From the NCBI RefSeq assembly GCF_023276435.1, contig NZ_JALLPO010000001.1, positions 186,001 to 250,000 of the forward strand: a stretch of 64,000 bases of DNA. The letters run 5' to 3'. This stretch comes from Sphaerisporangium perillae (lineage in GTDB: Bacteria; Actinomycetota; Actinomycetes; Streptosporangiales; Streptosporangiaceae). Below are positions 7,737-15,733 of this stretch, piece after piece. The notes beneath the pieces are model-generated. The model was not told the DNA's origin. It worked only from the letters and a program-made list of their open reading frames with translations, and searched no databases. Position 1 is the stretch's first letter. Each line of letters starts with the position of its first letter. A program made the position numbers and the translations under genes.

Positions 7737-9479
7737 TTACTCGCCGGCCGAGGACGTCCGGGAGCGGGCCTTGAACAGGGCGCGCTTGGCGGCCTTGGCG
7801 ACCTGCTTGTCGGGGTGGGCGTCGCCGATGGCCTCCAGGAGCTCCTCGACGTGCGGGTGGGGCACCTTCCAGATCACCTCGAGCAGGCTGCTTAGCACCG
7901 GCGCCGGGCCGATGTCGTGCAGGCTGCTGACGAACTCGGGCCGGCCGAGGCCCGCCGAGATCGTCCACATGTCCAGGATGAGCCAGTGGGTGTCGCTCTG
8001 GCTCGGCTCCGGCGCGTCCTCGACGCCGAGCTGGGCGAGGTGCGTCGCGGCGTACGGGCGCAGCGACGGCTCGTTGAGGGCCTCCCGCCAGGCGGGCACG
8101 GCGACGGGCCCGAGCGACCCCACCAGGCTCGCGGCCTGGACGCGGATCAGCGCGTCCGCCTCGTCCTCCGCGGCGGCCTCCAGCAGCTCCTCAGCGGCCG
8201 TGGCGGGCTCGCGCAGCCGCATCCAGGCGGCGAACTCGGCGTCCGCCTCCTCCTCGGGGAGGTCGGCGCTGAGCGACAGCAGGTCGAGCGCGGTCATCGC
8301 GTCGATCGCGGGCCGCGCGTCCACCTCGATGTCGTCGTCGTCCAGCAGGTGGACGACGCCCTCGGTGCCGAGCGCCGTGAGCCGTACCCGGTCGTCGGAC
8401 ACGGTGATCATGCCGAAGCCGGAGAGCCACTCGAGGACGGGGGCCAGCGGGTCGCCGGCCTCCTCCCAGGCGGTGGTCCCGAGGTCGTCGAACTCGGCGG
8501 CGGCCTCGGACAGCTCTTCGCCCAGTTCGTCCAGCGGGCGCTCGCCGCCGGCGATCAGCAGCCTGACCAGCAGCGCCCGGGTGAGACCGGAGAGCGCGAG
8601 GGTGAGGTCGTCGTCCTCCAGCTCGGGGTCGCCGTAGTCGACGGAGTGGAGCCCGAGCATCCAGGCGTCCAGGACGTCGTCGTCGTTCTCGAACGGCCAG
8701 GCGGCGGTGTCCTCGTCGACGCTGACGGTGTCCTCGCCGTCGGGCGTGAGGAACTCCAGGTCGACCGCGAGGTTCCACAGGTTCCACAGGGCCGGGACGG
8801 CGTGGGCGAGCGGCTTCTCGTCCGGCTCGGGCAGCCCCACGACGGCCAGGGCCTGCTGGATCTCGTCGTCGGTCAGCAGGCTGTCCTCGCCGACCCGGCG
8901 GGACTTGCCCACCCAGACGGCCAGGTCGCGGGCCTTGGCGATCAGCGGCACCTCGCGGGCCGCGGCGGCCAGCTCGGTGTCGGGGCGCAGGCGGATGGTG
9001 GGCAGATCGGCGAGCTCGTCGGCGAAGGGCTCGAAGTCGCCGAGGCCCTCGACCTCTTCCTCGTCGAGATCCTCTTCCTCCTCGTCCCAGTCGCGCTCGC
9101 CGAGGACCTCCTCCATCGCTTCGACGAAGTCGTCTTCGACCGCGTCGAGCTCGTCGAGCAGGTCGCCCACGTCGTCGGACCCCTCGGCCAGCCGGCCGGT
9201 ATCGGCGAGGAAGGTGAGATAGGCGCGCACGGCCGGGATCATGCCGTCGGCCGCCGCGTCTGGATCCTCGACGGCCTGGGGCATGCGTTCGACCAGCACA
9301 GGGCGCAGGTCTTCACGCTTCCACAGGTGGACGTCGTCGCGAGCGATCAGGCGGTGCCAGAGAGCGGCGGGTCCCACCAGGTCTGGATCACTGTCCGGTG
9401 CGTTGTCGGATGCCCAGAGAATGAACTCTTGAAGGAGGGGACGCAGCTCCGTCGCGGCTGCCTCGATGCGATCTGTCAC
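7737..9479 (-). CDS. large acidic protein of unknown function
   Basis: A 580-residue soluble protein with no signal peptide or membrane segment. It is strongly acidic: the stretch around residues 120-165 is mostly Asp and Glu (DWDEEEEDLDEEE). Alternating helices in the last 170 residues (VQAASLVGSLG, YAATHLAQLG, VPHPHVEELLEAIGDAHPDKQVAKAAKRALFKA) resemble HEAT-type helical repeats, suggesting a scaffold or protein-binding role. No catalytic motif is seen. The GTG start at 9479 lies six bases after a TAGCCT box on the coding strand and has no ribosome site. It sits between the tRNA-Glu genes and ndgR. The coding call is certain; function is unknown. Confidence 0.85.
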   Translation of the reverse strand: MTDRIEAAATELRPLLQEFILWASDNAPDSDPDLVGPAALWHRLIARDDVHLWKREDLRPVLVERMPQAVEDPDAAADGMIPAVRAYLTFLADTGRLAEGSDDVGDLLDELDAVEDDFVEAMEEVLGERDWDEEEEDLDEEEVEGLGDFEPFADELADLPTIRLRPDTELAAAAREVPLIAKARDLAVWVGKSRRVGEDSLLTDDEIQQALAVVGLPEPDEKPLAHAVPALWNLWNLAVDLEFLTPDGEDTVSVDEDTAAWPFENDDDVLDAWMLGLHSVDYGDPELEDDDLTLALSGLTRALLVRLLIAGGERPLDELGEELSEAAAEFDDLGTTAWEEAGDPLAPVLEWLSGFGMITVSDDRVRLTALGTEGVVHLLDDDDIEVDARPAIDAMTALDLLSLSADLPEEEADAEFAAWMRLREPATAAEELLEAAAEDEADALIRVQAASLVGSLGPVAVPAWREALNEPSLRPYAATHLAQLGVEDAPEPSQSDTHWLILDMWTISAGLGRPEFVSSLHDIGPAPVLSSLLEVIWKVPHPHVEELLEAIGDAHPDKQVAKAAKRALFKARSRTSSAGE

Positions 9480-9485
9480 TCCGCC

Positions 9486-9491
9486 AGGCTA
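9486..9491 (-). promoter_or_regulatory. -10 element for a leaderless start
   Basis: On the minus strand TAGCCT (9491 down to 9486) is followed by six bases and then the GTG start at 9479. It is the same hexamer and spacing as before the FAH gene at 2382, within a shared CACTAGCCT core. Confidence 0.4.
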
Positions 9492-9555
9492 GTGCTTGGC
9501 GGCTGCCGTCTCTAATCAGTTCGCACGGGTCGGAGGCGACACAGTGAGAAGGAGG

Positions 9556-10272
9556 TCAGTTCGCCCGGCGCATGGCCTCGGTGATGCGCTCCGCTGCGGC
9601 CACCACGGGGGCGGCGTGCATGCGGCCCGGCGTGCGGGTGAGGCGCTCTATCGGGCCCGAGACCGAGACGGCCGCGATGACCTTGCCGGCCGTGCCGCGG
9701 ATGGGGGCGGAGACGCTGGCGACGCCCTGTTCGCGCTCTCCGACGCTGTGGGCCCAGCTGCGCCTGCGCACGCTGGCCAGGGTGGCGGCGGTGAACTTGG
9801 CGCCGCGCAGGCCGCGGTGGAGGCGGTCGGGCTCCTCCCAGGCCAGCAGGATCTGCGCGGCCGAGCCGGCGGTCATGGGGAGTGAGCTGCCGACCGGCAC
9901 CGTGTCGCGCAGGCCGCTGGCGCGCTCGGCGGCGGCCACGCACACGCGCTCGTCGCCCTGCCTCCGGTAGAGCTGCGCGCTCTCGCCGGTCAGGTCGCGG
10001 AGCTGGGTGAGGACGGGGGAGGCGACGGCGAGGAGGCGGTCCTCGCCCGCCGCGGTGGACAGTTCGGAGAGCCGGGGGCCGAGGATGAAGCGGCCCTGCG
10101 TGTCGCGGGAGACGATGCGGTGGTGCTCCAGGGCGACGGCCAGGCGGTGGGCGGTGGGACGCGCCAAGCCTGTGGCCTGGACGAGCTGTGCCAGGGACGC
10201 GGGGCCCGCTTCTAGAGCGTTGAGTACGAGCACGGCCTTGTCCAGTACGCCGACTCCGCTAGAGTTGTCCAT
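9556..10272 (-). CDS. ndgR: IclR family transcriptional regulator NdgR
   Basis: A 238-residue IclR-type regulator. The N-terminal winged helix-turn-helix covers about residues 8-62 (LAQLVQATGLARPTAHRLAVALEHH). The C-terminal effector domain includes VCVAAAERASGLRDTVPVGSSLPM. It is transcribed away from leuC. In Streptomyces coelicolor the orthologue NdgR sits in the same place and controls leucine biosynthesis and other amino acid genes. The start codon ATG 10272 lies inside one copy of a duplicated element in the shared promoter region, so autoregulation is likely. Identification rests on family and on conserved neighbourhood. Confidence 0.92.
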   Translation of the reverse strand: MDNSSGVGVLDKAVLVLNALEAGPASLAQLVQATGLARPTAHRLAVALEHHRIVSRDTQGRFILGPRLSELSTAAGEDRLLAVASPVLTQLRDLTGESAQLYRRQGDERVCVAAAERASGLRDTVPVGSSLPMTAGSAAQILLAWEEPDRLHRGLRGAKFTAATLASVRRRSWAHSVGEREQGVASVSAPIRGTAGKVIAAVSVSGPIERLTRTPGRMHAAPVVAAAERITEAMRRAN

Positions 10273-10374
10273 ACCCCGATACTGCCGTCTCGCTATCCGA
10301 GATGCAACTGGCTTCTTCGGGAGGGGCGGGTAGGCTGTCCATATCCCGAAATTACCGTCTTATCATATGAGACG
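10267..10374. promoter_or_regulatory. ndgR-leuC divergent control region with a duplicated element
   Basis: Two related copies of about 38 bp start at 10267 and 10337, exactly 70 bp apart. They share GTCCATA, CCCGA, CCGTCT and a final GAGA. Each ends in a dyad: CTCG-CTATC-CGAG in copy 1, CGTCT-TATCATATG-AGACG in copy 2. Copy 1 covers the ndgR start codon, and copy 2 lies 37 bp before the leuC start. They are candidate NdgR operators. Confidence 0.55.
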
Positions 10375-10410
10375 TTCCCCGGGGACTAGACGCAAGGAGG
10401 CGTTCAGGAC

Positions 10411-11787
10411 ATGGGTCGCACACTGGCCGAGAAAGTATGGGAGCAGCACGTCGTCCGCCGTGCCGACGGCGAGCCCGACCTGCTCTACATCGACCTTCAC
10501 CTCATCCACGAGGTGACCAGCCCGCAGGCGTTCGACGGCCTGCGCCTGGCGGGGCGCAAGGTGCGCCGGCCCGACCTGACCATCGCCACCGAGGACCACA
10601 ACGTCCCGACCGTGCTCGGCCCGATCGCCGACCCGGTGTCCAAGGCGCAGGTGGAGACCCTCCGCAAGAACGCCGCCGAGTTCGGCATCCGCCTGCATCC
10701 GATGGGCGACGCCGGCCAGGGCGTGGTGCACATCATCGGCCCGCAGTTCGGCCTCACCCAGCCCGGCATGACGGTGGTGTGCGGCGACTCCCACACCTCC
10801 ACCCACGGCGCCTTCGGGGCGCTCGCCTTCGGCATCGGCACCTCCGAGGTCGAGCACGTGCTGGCCACCCAGACCCTCCCGGCCTACCGGCCGAAGACGA
10901 TGGCCATCGAGGTCTCCGGCGCGCTGCCGTACGGCGTCACCGCCAAGGACCTGATCCTCGCCATCATCGCCAAGATCGGCACCGGCGGCGGCCAGGGCCA
11001 CATCGTGGAGTACCGGGGCCAGGCCATCCGCGACCTGTCGATGGAAGGGCGGATGACCGTCTGCAACATGTCCATCGAGGCGGGCGCCCGGGCCGGCATG
11101 ATCGCCCCGGACGAGACGACCTTCGAGTACCTCAAGGGCCGCCAGCACGCTCCCTCCGGCGAGGCGTGGGACGCCGCCGTCGAGTACTGGCGCTCGCTCA
11201 GGACCGACGACGACGCCGTCTTCGACACGGTGGTCGAGATCGACGCCTCCACGCTCACGCCGTTCGTCACCTGGGGCACCAACCCGGGCCAGGGCGCTCC
11301 GCTCAGCGGCGCCGTCCCCGCCCCCGAGGAGACCTCCGACCCGGCCGCGGCCCAGCGCGCCCTCGAGTACATGGATCTTCGCGCCGGCACCCCGCTCACC
11401 GAGATCCAGGTGGACACCGTCTTCGTCGGCTCGTGCACCAACGGCCGCCTGGAGGACCTGCGCGCCGTCGCGGACGTGCTGCGCGGGCGCACGGTCGCGA
11501 CCCGCACGCTCATCGTGCCCGGTTCGATGCGGGTCAAGGCCGAGGCCGAGGCCGAAGGGCTGGACGAGGTGTTCAAGGCCGCGGGCGCCGAGTGGCGTGA
11601 GGCCGGCTGCTCGATGTGTCTCGGCATGAACCCCGACATCCTCGCCCCCGGCGAGCGCAGCGCGTCCACCTCCAACCGCAACTTCGAGGGTCGTCAGGGC
11701 AAGGGCGGGCGCACCCACCTCGTGTCACCGGCGGTCGCCGCCGCCACCGCCGTCACCGGCCGTCTCACCGCGCCCGCCGACCTGTAA
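10411..11787 (+). CDS. leuC: 3-isopropylmalate dehydratase large subunit
   Basis: A 458-residue aconitase-family protein that, with LeuD, isomerises 2-isopropylmalate to 3-isopropylmalate in leucine synthesis. The [4Fe-4S] ligands are visible as Cys 342 (GSCTNGR) and Cys 400 and 403 (GCSMCLGMN). [15 protein letters not shown] and the N-terminal [13 protein letters not shown] are family signatures. AAGGAGG lies 13 nt before the ATG. leuD follows 12 bp later. Control is expected through NdgR at the duplicated upstream element. Confidence 0.98.
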   Translation: MGRTLAEKVWEQHVVRRADGEPDLLYIDLHLIHEVTSPQAFDGLRLAGRKVRRPDLTIATEDHNVPTVLGPIADPVSKAQVETLRKNAAEFGIRLHPMGDAGQGVVHIIGPQFGLTQPGMTVVCGDSHTSTHGAFGALAFGIGTSEVEHVLATQTLPAYRPKTMAIEVSGALPYGVTAKDLILAIIAKIGTGGGQGHIVEYRGQAIRDLSMEGRMTVCNMSIEAGARAGMIAPDETTFEYLKGRQHAPSGEAWDAAVEYWRSLRTDDDAVFDTVVEIDASTLTPFVTWGTNPGQGAPLSGAVPAPEETSDPAAAQRALEYMDLRAGTPLTEIQVDTVFVGSCTNGRLEDLRAVADVLRGRTVATRTLIVPGSMRVKAEAEAEGLDEVFKAAGAEWREAGCSMCLGMNPDILAPGERSASTSNRNFEGRQGKGGRTHLVSPAVAAATAVTGRLTAPADL

Positions 11788-11799
11788 GGAGCTCGCGAC

Positions 11800-12387
11800 A
11801 TGGAAGCCTTCACCACGCACACCGGCCGGGCCGTGCCGCTGCGCCGCAGCAACGTGGACACCGACCAGATCATCCCGGCCGTCTGGCTCAAGCAGGTCAG
11901 CCGCACGGGCTTCGAGAGGGGTCTGTTCGCCGCCTGGCGCGAGGACCCCGGTTTCGTGCTGAACGACCCTGTCTACCAGGGCGCCTCGATCCTGGTGGCC
12001 GGGCCGGACTTCGGCACCGGCTCTTCACGCGAGCACGCCGTATGGGCGCTCCAGCAGTACGGCTTCCGGGCCGTCATCGCGGCCCGGTTCGGCGACATCT
12101 TCCGCAACAACTCCACCAAGATGGGGCTGCTCCCGGTCGTCCTGCCCGACGCCACCGTGGAGGCGCTGCAGGCGGCGGTGGAGGCCGACCCCTCCGCCGA
12201 GGTGACCGTCGACCTGGTGGAACGCCAGGTGCGCTGGGGCGGCGAGTCGGCCGGGTTCGAGATCGACGACTACACCCGCTGGCGGCTCCTTTCGGGCCTG
12301 GACGACATCGGACTGACCCTGCGTCACGCCGATGACGTCGCGGAGTACGAGAATGGTCGGCAGCCATGGCTGCCGACGACCGTTTGA
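11800..12387 (+). CDS. leuD: 3-isopropylmalate dehydratase small subunit
   Basis: A 195-residue protein of normal length that forms the mobile swivel domain of isopropylmalate isomerase. Conserved blocks include [17 protein letters not shown] and [23 protein letters not shown] precedes the ATG, and the gene is translationally close to leuC. Its last codons carry a perfect 22-bp palindrome, and the next small gene begins inside it. Confidence 0.97.
   Translation: MEAFTTHTGRAVPLRRSNVDTDQIIPAVWLKQVSRTGFERGLFAAWREDPGFVLNDPVYQGASILVAGPDFGTGSSREHAVWALQQYGFRAVIAARFGDIFRNNSTKMGLLPVVLPDATVEALQAAVEADPSAEVTVDLVERQVRWGGESAGFEIDDYTRWRLLSGLDDIGLTLRHADDVAEYENGRQPWLPTTV
12356..12377. repeat. 22-bp perfect palindrome at the end of leuD
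   Basis: GTCGGCAGCCA (12356-12366) is exactly mirrored by TGGCTGCCGAC (12367-12377). The ATG at 12366-12368, the putative start of the next gene, spans the centre. In RNA a hairpin here would hide that start codon until leuD is translated through it. Confidence 0.6.
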
Positions 12388-12626
12388 CAGATCCCGCGAC
12401 GCCCGAAGACGAGCTGGCGCGGCGGTTGCGCGACGTTTACCGTCGCGTGGCCGCCGCGAGCATGTCCCCCGAGGAGAAGGAACGGACCGCTAGACGGTTC
12501 GTAGCGATTTGTGACCTTGCGAAGCGTGATGTCGATCATGCTTGCAGCCGCTTGGACGCCTTTCTCGCCGACCTGGAAGCCGAATCCGACACGCCGCGTG
12601 AGCGAAACATCGCGGAATGTGATTGA
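12366..12626 (+). CDS. small helical protein of unknown function, overlapping leuD
   Basis: An 86-residue acidic protein predicted to be almost wholly helical ([59 protein letters not shown]). It overlaps the last 22 bases of leuD in another frame and has no ribosome site, so expression would rely on coupling to leuD. Codon use beyond the leuD stop is typical for the genome, which supports real coding. No known domain is recognised. It is the only candidate gene in the space between leuD and the HU gene. Confidence 0.6.
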   Translation: MAADDRLTDPATPEDELARRLRDVYRRVAAASMSPEEKERTARRFVAICDLAKRDVDHACSRLDAFLADLEAESDTPRERNIAECD

Positions 12627-12792
12627 GTCCTGGCCGCGTGTCCTTTAATTTCAAGCGGGTAAGGGGTTTCTGACCGTTGACTGGTGGGTGCGTGCCGAAA
12701 CCCCGCACCTGGCAACACCGGGTGAGACGGGGCCGCGCACTGCCGGCCGCGATGTTCATCCTCAGACAGCGGTAACAGGGGGAGCAAGCTAG

Positions 12793-13092
12793 ATGAACAA
12801 GCGAGAACTCGTGGACGCGATCGCAGATCGGGTCGGCGACAGGAAGACGGCCACCGAGGCCGTGAACGCCATAATCGAGGCCATCCAGCACGCTGTCTCG
12901 AACGGAGAGAAAGTCTCTATCACGGGCTTCGGCGCCTTCGAGATGGCACACAAGCCGGCCCGTCAGGCTAGGAACCCTTCGACCGGTGAGCCCATCAAGG
13001 TCTCCGAGAGCTGGGGGCCCAAGTTCCGGCCCGGCGCCGACTTCAAGGATCAGGTCAACGCGGCAGGGAAGAAGGCCGCCAAGAAGAAGTGA
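12793..13092 (+). CDS. hup: HU family DNA-binding protein
   Basis: A 99-residue histone-like protein with the full HU signature: MNKRELVDAIADRVG, ISITGFGAFEMAHKPARQARNPSTGEPI (the beta arm with the intercalating proline), then a short lysine tail AAGKKAAKKK. HU dimers bend and compact DNA. Streptomyces has a long-tailed paralogue (HupS) at this locus; here only the short form is seen. GGGGGAG lies 9 nt upstream of the ATG. A strong hairpin follows, so the gene is its own unit or the end of the leu operon. Confidence 0.96.
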   Translation: MNKRELVDAIADRVGDRKTATEAVNAIIEAIQHAVSNGEKVSITGFGAFEMAHKPARQARNPSTGEPIKVSESWGPKFRPGADFKDQVNAAGKKAAKKK

Positions 13093-13110
13093 CCGTCGTA
13101 CCGGCGTACC

Positions 13111-13146
13111 CGACGCCCGGAAACCCTTCCAGGGTTCCGGGCGTCG
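13111..13146 (+). terminator. strong hairpin terminator after the HU gene
   Basis: The sequence from 13111 to 13146 folds into about 17 bp with a single bulged A and a TCC loop, beginning CGACGCCCGG and ending CCGGGCGTCG. It lies 18 nt past the HU stop and is GC-rich without a T tract. Confidence 0.75.
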
Positions 13147-13194
13147 CCGTTGGCGGCGACCTGCGCGGGCGCCCGGCCCGCGCGGACGGCGGGC

Positions 13195-13398
13195 TCAGCC
13201 AGGCAGGGGGAAGGTCGACAGGGTGATCACCGTGATGGCGTCGTCCGTGACCTGGATGTTCACCCGCTGACCGCTGCGCAGCAGCCGGAGCGGGCCCGCG
13301 TCGAAGGCGTCGGAACCGAAGGGGATCTCGGTGCCGTCGTCGAGGAAGACCGAACCCGAGCGGGTTTCCGGATCGAAGATCCGCACCGTGGCCTGCAC
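13195..13398 (-). CDS. cold-shock-like OB-fold mini protein
   Basis: A 67-residue protein resembling a cold-shock domain. It opens with VQATVRIFDPETRSGSVFLD, followed by DDGTEIPFG and a long loop before LRSGQRVNIQV. The spacing fits the five-strand OB fold, but the RNP1 aromatic motif (KGFGFI) of true CspA is replaced, so nucleic-acid binding is uncertain. GTG 13398 is taken as the start; a longer frame is open upstream. It is divergent from the MFS gene with a 67-bp gap, and convergent with the HU gene. The relation to Csp proteins is my inference from pattern. Confidence 0.6.
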   Translation of the reverse strand: MQATVRIFDPETRSGSVFLDDGTEIPFGSDAFDAGPLRLLRSGQRVNIQVTDDAITVITLSTFPLPG

Positions 13399-13465
13399 GT
13401 CGGTCAGCTTATCGCGCGGGAAACCGTTTGACCGGTCCTCGGAGCGCCCGCCATGGTGGCTTCTC

Positions 13466-14698
13466 GTGGTCATAACGGACAAGCCGCAAAGTCTGTGGCG
13501 CACCAGGCCGTATGTGCTGTTCGTGGGCGCGGACGCGATCAGCCAGGTCGGGACCCAGATCAGCCTGGTGGCCCTTCCGCTGGTCGCCGTGCTGACGCTG
13601 CACGCGGGGCCCTTCCAGGTCGGCATGCTGACCGCCGCCGAGATGGTGGCGTTCCTGCTGATCGGGCTGCCCGCCGGGGTGTGGGTCGACCGGCTCCCAC
13701 GCAGGCGGATCCTCGTCACGGCGGACGTGGTCCGTGCGGTGGCGCTCGGGAGCATCCCCGCGGCGGCCGTGGCCGGTGTCCTGTCCCTGCCTCAGTTGTA
13801 CGTGGTGGCGCTGGTCACCGGCGTGTGCACGGTGTTCTTCGACGTCGCCCACATGAGCTACCTGCCGTCGCTCGTCGGCAGGCGGGACCTCGCCCGGGGG
13901 AACGGGACGATCGAGACCATCCGGTCGACCGCGTCGCTCACCGGGCCCGGCGCCGGCGGGTGGCTCGCACAGCTCGTCACCGCGCCGGTCGCCCTGCTGG
14001 TGGACGCGGTCAGCTATGCCGTGTCCGCCGTGCTGCTCGGAGCGATCGGAACCGCGAAGGAGCCGAAGCCCGACGCCTCCGAGACCAGGAGCCTGGTCAG
14101 GGAGGTCGCAGAAGGGGTGCGGTTCGTCGCGGGCCATCGGGTGCTGCGGGTGATCGCGCTGGTGGGCGCGCTCAACATGCTCGGGTACGGCGCGTGGGTG
14201 TCCGCGCAGGCCCTGTTCCTGCTGAACGAGCTACGCCTGGCCCCGGGCTTCTACGGCGTGGTGATCTCGGCGGGCGCCGTGGGCGGCCTGCTCGGCGCCG
14301 TGGCCGCCCCGCGCGCGCTCGGCCGCTGGGGGACGGGCCGGACGCTGTACGCGTCGGCGGCGGCGGCGTTCCCCATGGCGCTGATCGCGCCGCTGGCCGC
14401 CCCGGGCTGGCGAGTCGTGCTCTTCCCGCTCGGCATGGCCCTCGGCGGCCTCGCCGGGACGATCTTCAGCATCGCGCAGCTCAGCTACCGGCAGGCGATC
14501 TGCCCCGAGCGTCTTCTCGGCCGGATGAACGCCTCCATGCGCTTCCTCATGTGGAGCGCCATGCCGTTCGGCGGCGTGCTCGGCGGGCTGGTGGGGGAGT
14601 GGCAGGGAGTCAGGGGCGCTCTGTGGGCGGCGAGCGCGACCGTCGCGCTGGCGCACGTGCCCGTGCTCGTCTCGCGCGGGCGGATCATCCGCCTGTGA
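13466..14698 (+). CDS. MFS transporter (MFS_3 / enterobactin-exporter-like)
   Basis: A 410-residue integral membrane protein with about 12 hydrophobic helices. The loop after helix 2 carries GLPAGVWVDRLPRRRI, the usual MFS motif A region, and GTIETIRSTASLTGPGAGGWLAQL is typical of the EntS-like group. The group exports siderophores, antibiotics and other small molecules; the substrate is unknown. GTG 13466 is the first start that keeps a short cytoplasmic N-terminus (ITDKPQSLWRTRPYVLF). No strong ribosome site is seen. It is divergent from the cold-shock-like gene and convergent with the TetR gene. Confidence 0.85.
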   Translation: MVITDKPQSLWRTRPYVLFVGADAISQVGTQISLVALPLVAVLTLHAGPFQVGMLTAAEMVAFLLIGLPAGVWVDRLPRRRILVTADVVRAVALGSIPAAAVAGVLSLPQLYVVALVTGVCTVFFDVAHMSYLPSLVGRRDLARGNGTIETIRSTASLTGPGAGGWLAQLVTAPVALLVDAVSYAVSAVLLGAIGTAKEPKPDASETRSLVREVAEGVRFVAGHRVLRVIALVGALNMLGYGAWVSAQALFLLNELRLAPGFYGVVISAGAVGGLLGAVAAPRALGRWGTGRTLYASAAAAFPMALIAPLAAPGWRVVLFPLGMALGGLAGTIFSIAQLSYRQAICPERLLGRMNASMRFLMWSAMPFGGVLGGLVGEWQGVRGALWAASATVALAHVPVLVSRGRIIRL

Positions 14699-14740
14699 GG
14701 CCGGTGCCCGCGGGCTCGCGGAGGCGGCGCCCCCGGGGGA

Positions 14741-15496
14741 TCACCCGCTCGCGGGACCGGCGTCCTTGGGCTCGATGTAGGAGGCCAGGCCGCGGACGAT
14801 GATGTCGAGCCCGAGCTCGAACCTGGCGTCGTTGCCGTCGTCGAACATCATGCCCGACAGGGTCACCAGGTTGGGGAACCGCTCGGGTGGGAGGGCGTCG
14901 AAGTATCCCTTGATGGTGTCGCGCATCTCGTCCCAGTTGCCCGCCTTGGTGTTGCGGCGACGCTCCTCCCACATGCTCTCCTCGAACGCGAACCCCTCGA
15001 GGAACGTGGAGAGCACGTCGCCCGCGGTGGCCGCCACCCGGTCGGGCATCCCGGCGGCGCGGAAGATCGCGAGCAGCCGCTCGACGTGGGGCAGCAGCTC
15101 GGGGGTGAAGGGCACGTGCGCCATGGAGATGCGGGCCATGTCGCGGTGGCGGAGCAGCCGCGCCCGGCCCTGGCGGGCGTACTCCTTGATCTGCTCCTGC
15201 CAGTGCTCGGGATCCGGATCGGGCAGCTCCTGGTCGTCGAACAGCCGGCTGTACATGTGCTCGAGGAGCTCGTCCTTGCTCGCCACGTGGGCGTAGAGGG
15301 CCGAGACGGCCACTCCGAGCTCGGCCGCGACCTGGCGCATGCTGAGCCCGTCGTACCCCTCGCGGTCGAGCACGGTGAACGCGGCGTCGACGATGCGCTC
15401 GCGCGTGAGCGGCACGCGGGCGGGGGCGTCCCGCTTGCGCGACCGTTCCCACGGTGGCGCGGGCATCGTCTGGTCGTCGCGCCGTGACCGGCTCAT
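14741..15496 (-). CDS. TetR family repressor, next to an efflux gene
   Basis: A 251-residue regulator. The helix-turn-helix lies near residues 30-78 (RERIVDAAFTVLDREGYDGLSMRQVAAELGVAVSALYAHVASKDEL). The C-terminal part resembles the TetR_C class that includes tetracycline-type repressors. It is divergent from a DHA2 drug exporter at 15734, the standard layout in which the repressor controls the pump and itself. ATG 15496 is preceded by AAGGGCGG; a longer frame from 15616 runs through the AT-rich promoter and was rejected. The ligand is unknown. Confidence 0.88.
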   Translation of the reverse strand: MSRSRRDDQTMPAPPWERSRKRDAPARVPLTRERIVDAAFTVLDREGYDGLSMRQVAAELGVAVSALYAHVASKDELLEHMYSRLFDDQELPDPDPEHWQEQIKEYARQGRARLLRHRDMARISMAHVPFTPELLPHVERLLAIFRAAGMPDRVAATAGDVLSTFLEGFAFEESMWEERRRNTKAGNWDEMRDTIKGYFDALPPERFPNLVTLSGMMFDDGNDARFELGLDIIVRGLASYIEPKDAGPASG

Positions 15497-15583
15497 CGTC
15501 ACCGCCCTTGCTCGTGATCCGTCCCGACGGAGTCTAGTTGCCCGGTGAACGGTGCTCGGTAGGCCGAACACCAGACTTTTTCG

Positions 15584-15691
15584 CGATATATCTTGTCTAG
15601 CGGCTAGATGCGACATATCTTGAGAACGCCGAACTTGAGTATGAACATCGTTCGATGATAGAACAGCGCTCGCTTATTGAGAACACTGTTC
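15584..15691. promoter_or_regulatory. divergent tetR-efflux control region with repeated elements
   Basis: Within the 237-bp divergent gap are two direct copies of CGA(T/C)ATATCTTG (15584-15595 and 15611-15622), a CTAG-CGG-CTAG dyad between them, and two 11-bp elements GAACATCGTTC (15643-15653) and GAACACTGTTC (15681-15691). The second is a perfect palindrome. These are plausible operators for the TetR protein. The region is markedly less GC-rich than its surroundings. Confidence 0.5.
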
Positions 15692-15733
15692 TGAAGACGT
15701 GGGCGACGCTCACCACCCCCTTGAGGAGTCCGC

